Shown here piece by piece: positions 1 to 6,089 of a stretch of 6,089 nt of DNA. The DNA comes from Aurantimonas sp036252795 (GTDB lineage Bacteria > Pseudomonadota > Alphaproteobacteria > Rhizobiales > Rhizobiaceae): the NCBI GenBank assembly GCA_036252795.1, contig DASYHY010000069.1, forward strand, positions 1 to 6,089, given 5' to 3'. A program made the position numbers and the translations under genes. Each line of letters opens with the position of its first letter. The first letter of the stretch is position 1. The notes below the pieces were generated by a model. That model searched no databases, was not told the origin of the DNA, and was given only the letters and a program-made list of their open reading frames with translations.

Positions 1-88
1 TAAACCGTCCCGCCGATGATCGCTCTCGAAGTCGGGGGAGCCCCTCGCACCGTCCGGCTCCCATGCAGCGAAGAGTACGAGTAGGCGA

Positions 89-1894
<1,806 letters not shown>

Positions 1895-2670
1895 GATCGG
1901 CGGCAGGCTGCTGTCGATCGGCGGCCGCGGCCTGCGGGCAGGCGGTGCCGTGCTGGCGCGCCGCCCGGCTCTGTCGGCCGGCCTTGCCGCATTCGGCATC
2001 CTGTTCGGCGGCATGAGCGCCAACGCGATCTACGGACAGCCGGGCAAGCATCCGCAGCCTCTGCTGGCGACCCGCGGCGACGCCGGCGACGTGGCGACGG
2101 CACAGCTGGCCAATGACAGCCGCCTGATGCCGGTGCCGCTGGTCGAGGAGGTGCAGTCGGCTCTGGCGTCGGCGGGCTACTACCAGGCCGCCGTCGACGG
2201 CAAGCCCGGCCCGGCGACCGAGGCGGCCGTGAGGGCCTTCCAGGAGGCGCACGGGCTGACCGTGGACGGGGCGGCGACGCCGCAGCTGTTGGCCCAGCTC
2301 CGCCAGCCTGCCACCGGCGGGAAGCATTCGCCCGTGCCCGATCCGATGGCCGTGGCGAGCCTCGAGGAACGGATGGGCCGGACGAGCCGGCCGCTCGTTC
2401 AGGACGAGACGACCGACATGTTCGAGGAGACGCGGGAGAGTTCGCTCGCGACGCTCAGCGAGGACGAGCTGGTGCGGCGGATCCAGGCCGGGCTGAACGC
2501 GGCGCAGGTGGCGGAATTGTCGGCCGACGGGATACCCGGTGAACGCACCCGCGCGGCGATCCGCACCTTCGAGGCGCTGGAGGGGCTGGAGGTCACCGGC
2601 ACGCCGGATCCGCGCATCCTCGAGCGGCTGATCGAGATCGGCGCGATCCGGTGAGAGCGGCGCCGCCGCG

Positions 2671-3003
2671 ATGCGGATAACCAGCGAGCTCTTCGTTTCG
2701 CAGCTGCTGCGCCGGCTCTTTGCGGCAGGCGAGTTCGCGGCGGTCGTGCGCCGCGGCGCGGAGGCGGCGGGCGCGATCTTCGTCGTCTCGCGCGATCGAT
2801 CCGGCGATTTGCGGCTCTATGGGCCGGCGCCCCAGAGCCTCGGCGAGGACGATGGCGCGCGCCGGTTCATGGCCGAGCCGGTGGCGGACGACGCGGCGAT
2901 GGAGCAGCGTTTCGCCCGCGAGGCCCGCTTCGATCCGGATTTCTGGGTGGTCGAGATCGAGACCGGGAACGTCGGCGACTATCTCGACATCATCGAGGAA
3001 TGA
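2671..3003 (+). CDS. DUF1491 family protein
   Basis: Small soluble protein of 110 residues, without signal peptide or membrane segment, recognised as DUF1491, an alphaproteobacterial family of unknown function. Family hallmarks visible are the N-terminus MRITSELFVSQLLRRLF, the middle GAEAAGAIFVVSRDRSGD, the LYGPAPQSL segment (about 50-58), and the FDPDFWVVEIE motif near the C-terminus (about 87-97). Its length is typical and the protein appears complete. The start is fixed by the conserved N-terminus although the ribosome site is poor: only GAGAG about 13 bases upstream. The gene begins 16 bases after the peptidoglycan-binding gene ends, so it is probably the last gene of the kinase operon. 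A 10-base perfect palindrome (GCGGCGCCGC, 2657-2666) fills the gap between the two genes. No biochemical role can be assigned. The family is known to me only by its sequence signature. Confidence 0.92.
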   Translation: MRITSELFVSQLLRRLFAAGEFAAVVRRGAEAAGAIFVVSRDRSGDLRLYGPAPQSLGEDDGARRFMAEPVADDAAMEQRFAREARFDPDFWVVEIETGNVGDYLDIIEE

Positions 3004-3025
3004 CGCGCAGCCGGCGCCGCCCGAT

Positions 3026-4033
3026 CTAACGGATACCCGAGACGGCGTTATGGGCGGCAGGGGCCAGGCGGCGCCGACCGAAGGCAGGGCGCGGCGCTGC
3101 GGCAGCGCGAAGCCGCGGCTCGAGTTCGGCAGCCTCGGGCTGGAGTGCGGGCGAGGCTATCCGGGTGGCCCGGGGTGCGGCGATACGCAGCCGCGTCCGG
3201 CAGATGTCGGCGTCGAGCTCCCGGTATCGCCTCTTCATCGCCTCGAAGGCGCCGACGTCGAGGCCGATGCGGGGCTTCAAGAGCATGATGATGGTCAGCG
3301 CGTCGCCACTGCCGAGGCGCAGCGCCTTCAATGCCGCAGCGAGAATTTCGCCCTGCGGCTCGGCGATGAGTTCCACCATCGTCGCCGGGTCGACGCCAAG
3401 CATCGTCGCGAGCCCGGCATAGGCATCCTCGATCTCGCCGGCGCGGGCCGCGGCGATGATGCCCGCGACCGTGCCGGCCGGTCTGGCCGCGGCTTTTCGG
3501 GGCGCAGAGCCCGGCTGCACGAGCTGCATCAGCGTAGCGCGGGCCTCGGCAGCGGTCTTCGGGCGAGGGGCCGCCAGATCTTCGCGGGTCGCGGCGGCCG
3601 GGCGGCGCGCGACGGGAACCGGCTGTGGCGGCAGGGCAGCGTCGGCGGCCAGCTGTTCGCTTCGCTCTTCCGCGAGGCTGCGGCGGCCAGGGTCGGACGA
3701 GGCGGCCAGCGCAGCGAGATCGTCCGTGTCGAGGCATGGGCTGGATCGCAGGAACGGCCCGACAACATCGGCCGGCGCGGCGAGAAGGCATTCCACGACG
3801 TTGCGCGGCAGGGACGGGGCCGTGGCGAGCGACCGGGCGATGGCCGACTGCGTGTCGAGGCTCAGCCTGTCCCAGACGGGCACGAGCAGCCGACCGAGAC
3901 TGCGGGCCCGATGTTCGCTCGGATTGCGTAGAGCGGCATAGTTCGCCACGGCGGCGCGGACCACCGTATCGAACCCGCCGCGACCGGCTTCCTTCTCCAG
4001 CGAGCGAAAGATGCGCGGCGCCTCGTCCTTCAT
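3026..4033 (-). CDS. DUF2336 domain-containing protein
   Basis: Predicted cytoplasmic, mostly helical protein of 335 residues, of unknown function. Residues about 24-120 have the repeated short-helix character of the DUF2336 N-terminal region (LGRLLVPVWDRLSLDTQSAI, then LATAPSLPRNVVECLLAAP, then VVGPFLRSSPCLDTDDLAAL), resembling HEAT-like helical repeats. A low-complexity Pro/Ala/Arg linker (about 130-185) leads to a second helical domain (about 187-285; AGEIEDAYAGLATMLGVDPA, LAAALKALRLGSGDALTIIM). The last 50 residues are Ala/Arg/Pro-rich and look disordered. ATG at 4033 is preceded by GGGAG with four intervening bases, which supports this start. It stands alone on the minus strand, converging with the DUF1491 gene (22-base gap) and diverging from the small gene at 4184. 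A promoter candidate and a CtrA-like box lie 44-73 bases upstream. The DUF2336 assignment rests on the N-terminal pattern; the C-terminal tail is not diagnostic. Confidence 0.88.
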   Translation of the reverse strand: MKDEAPRIFRSLEKEAGRGGFDTVVRAAVANYAALRNPSEHRARSLGRLLVPVWDRLSLDTQSAIARSLATAPSLPRNVVECLLAAPADVVGPFLRSSPCLDTDDLAALAASSDPGRRSLAEERSEQLAADAALPPQPVPVARRPAAATREDLAAPRPKTAAEARATLMQLVQPGSAPRKAAARPAGTVAGIIAAARAGEIEDAYAGLATMLGVDPATMVELIAEPQGEILAAALKALRLGSGDALTIIMLLKPRIGLDVGAFEAMKRRYRELDADICRTRLRIAAPRATRIASPALQPEAAELEPRLRAAAAPRPAFGRRRLAPAAHNAVSGIR

Positions 4034-4076
4034 GGGACTCCCGGATAGTTGATGGACGGTTTCCTCGGTCGAAAGG

Positions 4077-4106
4077 TTTATGCAAGATATATTAGCAAGC
4101 TGTTAA
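4077..4106 (-). promoter_or_regulatory. Candidate sigma-70-type promoter for the DUF2336 gene
   Basis: Read on the minus strand, TTAACA (4106 to 4101, five of six matches to TTGACA) is followed after 18 bases by CATAAA (4082 to 4077, four of six matches to TATAAT). It lies in the only AT-rich island of the window. Transcription would begin near 4070, giving a leader of about 35-40 bases before the ATG at 4033. This is a consensus match by eye; no transcript data are available. Confidence 0.4.
4092..4106 (+). promoter_or_regulatory. CtrA-box-like site, TTAG-N7-TTAA(C)
   Basis: TTAG (4092-4095), exactly seven bases, then TTAA (4103-4106) followed by C. This matches the alphaproteobacterial CtrA consensus TTAA-N7-TTAA at seven of eight positions, with the second half-site complete. 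The site covers the putative -35 element of the DUF2336 promoter, a usual place for CtrA binding. It also lies upstream of the divergent small gene at 4184. Such TA-rich words are rare in this GC-rich window, but AT-rich promoter regions favour chance matches. Confidence 0.45.
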
Positions 4107-4168
4107 CTCTGCGCCGGTCATCTGTCGCCATGCCGCTTCCGCAACGGCAGGAGCGGCATCGCCAGAAC

Positions 4169-4175
4169 GAGGAGG
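4169..4175 (+). promoter_or_regulatory. Strong ribosome binding site deciding the small-gene start
   Basis: GAGGAGG lies eight bases before the ATG at 4184 and is the best Shine-Dalgarno sequence in the window. It immediately abuts an out-of-frame ATG at 4176, which is too close to be used. The spacing therefore selects 4184 as the start of the small gene rather than the upstream in-frame TTG/ATG codons near 4049. Confidence 0.7.
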
Positions 4176-4183
4176 ATGCAGGC

Positions 4184-4276
4184 ATGGGCAAGATCGTCGC
4201 CTTTCGGGCCGAGCGACGCCGCAGCAAGCAAGGTCGCCCGCCCGCCGACGCAGCCGGGGGAATGGGCGAGATCGTC
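4184..4276 (+). repeat. 15-base near-exact direct repeat inside the small gene
   Basis: ATGGGC(A/G)AGATCGTC occurs at 4184-4198 and again at 4262-4276, 78 bases apart and in frame, with one mismatch in 15. It encodes MGKIV and MGEIV. The second copy is preceded by GGGGGA, so it could serve as an internal start. Confidence 0.6.
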
Positions 4277-4501
4277 CTTCTGCCCTGTGTCCGGCGGGAA
4301 CGGCTGGTATCGGCCGCCGATGCGCTGGAGCCGAAGGCCGCCACAGGCGGACCCTCCGGCGGGGACCATCGCTATCCGCCCCGGCTGGGGGCGGGATTGG
4401 CGGCAAGCGGCTCGGTCGGGACGCAGGCCAGCGAGCGGACGAAGGCGTCGATCGACGGACGTTTGCTCTCCTCGTCCACCAGCACGCGGATCGTCATATA
4501 G
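4184..4501 (+). CDS. Small hypothetical protein (MGKIVAFR...GEIVLLPCVRRERL)
   Basis: Encodes 105 residues of unknown function with no membrane segment. The start is supported by the strong GAGGAGG site. The N-terminal half is the credible part: MGKIVAFR, a run of basic residues (RRRSKQGR, about 11-18), a Gly/Ala spacer, then GEIVLLPCVRRERL (28-41). From memory, short rhizobial hypothetical proteins share this plan, with a leading xxVIxF motif, a basic stretch, and an AEIxxFTGVRYER-like motif; I could not check this. Residues 64-105 are encoded antisense to the 3' end of the DUF1254 gene and are Ser/Thr/Arg-rich without recognisable pattern, so they are probably unconserved read-through to the first stop. 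No metal-binding or catalytic motif is visible. The gene shares its upstream region with the divergent DUF2336 gene, so it may share its control. Confidence 0.62.
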   Translation: MGKIVAFRAERRRSKQGRPPADAAGGMGEIVLLPCVRRERLVSAADALEPKAATGGPSGGDHRYPPRLGAGLAASGSVGTQASERTKASIDGRLLSSSTSTRIVI

Positions 4502-4995
4502 CCCTCGACGAGGCTCACCTCGACCGGGATCGACGTGGTCTCCCGATCGAGGCTCAGTTCGTCCGCAGCGTCGATGATCTGCTGCCGCGTTCCGACCAGG
4601 AGATCGAAGGTGCCGGCGACGGCAGACCGGTCGTTGATGCTGTAGAGATTGTCGCCGCGCCGGTCATAGATCGAGGCCGACCAGAACGGGGCCTGGCTCT
4701 GGGCCGCGAACAGGCGGACCGGGCCGTCGGCCAGCGAGAAGCGGCAGCTGGCGGCGATGAAGGCCGGATCCACGAAGGCGAAATCGTGCTGCTCCGAACC
4801 GGCAGCAGCCGTGATGCGATCCGGCCCCGCGACCCGCAGCGGCTCGACCCGCACCACGTCGTACATGCCGCCGAGCGCCGACAGGCGGCCCCAGGCGTTG
4901 TTCTCCGCCAAAGTGGGCATGACGAAGATGACGGCGATGTGGACGAGCGCCGCACCGACGAGACCCGCCACGATCGCGAGCAAGAGCTTACCCAT
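4372..4995 (-). CDS. Small membrane-anchored DUF1254 domain protein
   Basis: Envelope protein of 207 residues with an N-terminal hydrophobic segment (about 3-27) that is either an uncleaved anchor or a signal peptide; the remainder should be periplasmic. DUF1254-like features are DPAFIAASCRFSLADG (76-91), APFWSASIYDRRGDNLYSIN (102-121), and the terminal IDAFVRSLACVPT segment. It has exactly two cysteines (84 and 191), which could form a disulfide. Only this short version of the domain is present, unlike the long DUF1254-DUF1214 fusion proteins of many bacteria. Function is unknown. ATG at 4995 overlaps the DUF1214 stop by eight bases (ATGGGTAA), with AGGAG ten bases upstream, indicating translational coupling. 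The conserved C-terminal Cys191 is encoded near 4425, inside the antisense overlap with the small gene, so the 3' end of this gene is genuine. The last 15 residues (Pro/Ala/Gly) look dispensable. Confidence 0.9.
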   Translation of the reverse strand: MGKLLLAIVAGLVGAALVHIAVIFVMPTLAENNAWGRLSALGGMYDVVRVEPLRVAGPDRITAAAGSEQHDFAFVDPAFIAASCRFSLADGPVRLFAAQSQAPFWSASIYDRRGDNLYSINDRSAVAGTFDLLVGTRQQIIDAADELSLDRETTSIPVEVSLVEGYMTIRVLVDEESKRPSIDAFVRSLACVPTEPLAANPAPSRGG

Positions 4996-5572
4996 CGAGG
5001 CATTTCTCCTGCTTCAGTTCGGGCAGGACGACGTTCGCGACGCCGCTGGCGGCGCTGACGGGCGTATCGTAGAGCGACAGAGCCAGGACGAGAGGCCCGG
5101 TGCCCGACGTCGCCAGCCAGTTGCCGGCGCGCGCCCGGGGGCCGATGGCGATCTCGAAGGAATTGTCCTCCGCGCGCATCAGATTGTTCGAGGTGAGCCA
5201 GGCGACGCGCCCGGCGCCCGGCTGGATCAGCCGGCCGTCGGGAGAATAGGGAGCGATGGTCCAGACGCGGGCGGCGGGTGCCTGGCCGGCGAGCCGATAC
5301 TGGCATTCGCGCCGCAGCGGCAGCCCGGCGGCATCGCGATCGGCCGTGAACTGCACGCCCTCGCCGAGGCCGAGGGTCAGATTGCCGACCCTGGCCAGCC
5401 GTGCCTTGGAGTAGGGATCGGCATCGGGTGCGCCGGCACTGGGATTGGCGACCCACGGCCCCACCGTCACCGTGCCGATTTCGGCCGACTGGTCCAGCGC
5501 CAGCCGGGCCGACCAGCCGCCGAGGCCGAGCGCGATGAGGAGCGCTGTCAAGACGAGGAGGGTGAAGCGCAT
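4988..5572 (-). CDS. Small membrane-anchored DUF1214 domain protein
   Basis: Envelope protein of 194 residues. An N-terminal hydrophobic segment (about 3-20, FTLLVLTALLIALGLGGW) should place the rest in the periplasm. DUF1214 features are VTVGPWVANPSAGAPDADPY (35-54) leading into SKARLARVGNLTLGLGEG, PLRRECQYRLAG (85-96), VWTIAPYSPDGRLI (103-116), and GNWLATSGTGPLVLALSLYD (150-169). It has two cysteines, 90 and 191, at nearly the same positions as those of the neighbouring DUF1254 protein. No catalytic residues can be named and the function is unknown. The ATG at 5572 opens a clean signal-anchor sequence, although the ribosome site is weak (GGGA about 11 bases upstream). It starts 43 bases after the penicillin-binding protein gene ends and overlaps the DUF1254 gene, so the three genes are probably one transcript. 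No terminator-like hairpin is visible in the 43-base gap. Confidence 0.92.
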   Translation of the reverse strand: MRFTLLVLTALLIALGLGGWSARLALDQSAEIGTVTVGPWVANPSAGAPDADPYSKARLARVGNLTLGLGEGVQFTADRDAAGLPLRRECQYRLAGQAPAARVWTIAPYSPDGRLIQPGAGRVAWLTSNNLMRAEDNSFEIAIGPRARAGNWLATSGTGPLVLALSLYDTPVSAASGVANVVLPELKQEKCLDG

Positions 5573-5615
5573 GCGCCGAAAATCCCGATCCGGTCACCGA
5601 TTGGCGGCAGACGAC

Positions 5616-6089
5616 CTATTGCTGCGCGTCGTCGCCCGTCCCGCGGGCGGAGGCAAGCTTTTCGGACTCGAGAGGCGGCAGTTCGTCCAGCGCCCGCGCG
5701 ATGTCGGCCAGCACCGCCTGCGCCGCGCCGGTGAGCGTCTCGAGGCGCGGCGGGGCTTCCGCGCCCTCGGCCACCTCGGCCTCCGGCTTGCCCTCCGGGA
5801 ACGGGTCTTCCAGATAGGGGATCGGCTTCAGGTCGACGTTCTTGTGGGCCGTCTCCATGAAGCGCTGCCACGTCATGGCCGGCAGCGAGCCGCCGGTCAT
5901 GTTCTTGGTCGGCCGGTAATTGTCGTTTCCGAACCAGACCGAGCCGATATAGTTGCCGGTGAAGCCCACGAACCAGGCATCGCGGTAGCTCTGGGTGGTG
6001 CCCGTCTTGCCGCCGACGCGGGTCATGGACAGCTGCGCCCGCCGTGCGGTTCCCCCTTCGGTCACCCTGACGAGCATCTCGTTCATCGA
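5616..6089 (-). CDS. Class A penicillin-binding protein (PBP1A family), C-terminal part
   Basis: Partial: the gene enters from the right edge and only its last 157 codons plus the stop are present. The product polymerises and cross-links peptidoglycan on the periplasmic side of the inner membrane. The transpeptidase KTG motif is seen as GGKTGTTQSYRDAWFVGFTG, with KTG encoded at 6000-6008. It is followed by the typical SVWFGNDN and MTGGSLPAMTWQRFM segments that close the transpeptidase fold. The catalytic SxxK and SxN motifs and the glycosyltransferase domain lie outside the window. After the fold comes an acidic tail of about 65 residues (LEDPFPEGKPEAEVAEG onward) ending at DDAQQ, rich in Glu, Ala and Pro. 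It leads a probable operon with the DUF1214 and DUF1254 genes. Because its downstream neighbours are not those usually seen for rhizobial mrcA (prfB side), I think this is another PBP1 paralogue and give no symbol. Confidence 0.95.
   Translation of the reverse strand, partial: SMNEMLVRVTEGGTARRAQLSMTRVGGKTGTTQSYRDAWFVGFTGNYIGSVWFGNDNYRPTKNMTGGSLPAMTWQRFMETAHKNVDLKPIPYLEDPFPEGKPEAEVAEGAEAPPRLETLTGAAQAVLADIARALDELPPLESEKLASARGTGDDAQQ

Noticed and set aside
1..88. End of an upstream gene (TAA at 1-3) or a leftward gene starting at the CAT at 62-64
   Set aside because: Too little sequence to support either reading, and no recognisable protein motif or ribosome site.
1895..1930. Short direct repeat ATCGGCGGC in the peptidoglycan-binding gene
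   Set aside because: It encodes the recurring Ile-Gly-Gly-Arg of a basic low-complexity tail and is too short to signify a mobile or regulatory repeat.
3004..3025. Terminator between the convergent DUF1491 and DUF2336 genes
   Set aside because: The 22-base gap contains only a short GGCGCC palindrome and no T-run.
2720..3931. Plus-strand open frame of 403 codons spanning the DUF1491 gene and opposite the DUF2336 gene
   Set aside because: It crosses two better-supported genes and the gap between them, and its product is Arg/Ala/Gly-rich low complexity.
4376..4394. Hairpin CCGCCCC-loop-GGGGCGG near the end of the DUF1254 gene as a bidirectional terminator
   Set aside because: The seven-base stem is perfect but no T-run follows on either strand, it lies within coding sequence, and such GC stems occur by chance here.
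4554..5597. Minus-strand open frame of 347 codons through both the DUF1214 and DUF1254 genes
   Set aside because: It is an out-of-frame shadow; the two real genes have signal anchors, family motifs and coupled starts.

Overview
This window is high-GC DNA (apart from one short AT-rich island near 4075-4110). It looks like chromosomal core sequence from an alphaproteobacterium, most likely of the order Hyphomicrobiales (Rhizobiales). The evidence is the combination of a DivJ/PleC-type cell-cycle histidine kinase, a DUF1491 protein, a DUF2336 protein, and small membrane-anchored DUF1214 and DUF1254 proteins behind a class A penicillin-binding protein. I recognised these families from the translated proteins; no search was run. 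I see no mobile element, CRISPR array, tRNA or rRNA.

Left block (89-3003, plus strand): three closely packed genes that look like one operon. They are a six-pass, PAS-containing sensor histidine kinase; a single-pass protein with two peptidoglycan-binding-like domains, whose start lies inside the end of the kinase gene; and a small DUF1491 protein. Bases 1-88 lie upstream of the kinase. They begin with TAA, which could be the stop of a gene outside the window, but nothing there can be called.

Middle (3026-4183): a DUF2336 gene on the minus strand converges on the DUF1491 gene with 22 bases between them and no convincing terminator. It diverges from a small plus-strand gene (4184-4501) across about 150 bases. 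That divergent region holds the AT-rich island, with a TTAG-N7-TTAAC sequence closely matching the alphaproteobacterial CtrA box and overlapping a plausible promoter for the DUF2336 gene.

Right block (4372-6089, minus strand): a class A penicillin-binding protein (only its C-terminal 158 residues are in the window), then a DUF1214 protein, then a DUF1254 protein whose start overlaps the DUF1214 stop by 8 bases. The 3' end of the DUF1254 gene overlaps the 3' end of the small plus-strand gene by 130 bases, tail to tail.

The plausible common theme is coordination of cell cycle and envelope: a DivK-directed kinase co-transcribed with a peptidoglycan-binding membrane protein, a possible CtrA site, and a peptidoglycan synthase operon. 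This theme is inferred from families and layout. There is no obvious previously undescribed system here. The points most worth following are the CtrA-like box, the split and coupled DUF1214/DUF1254 pair with matching cysteine positions, and the small gene that overlaps its neighbour antisense.
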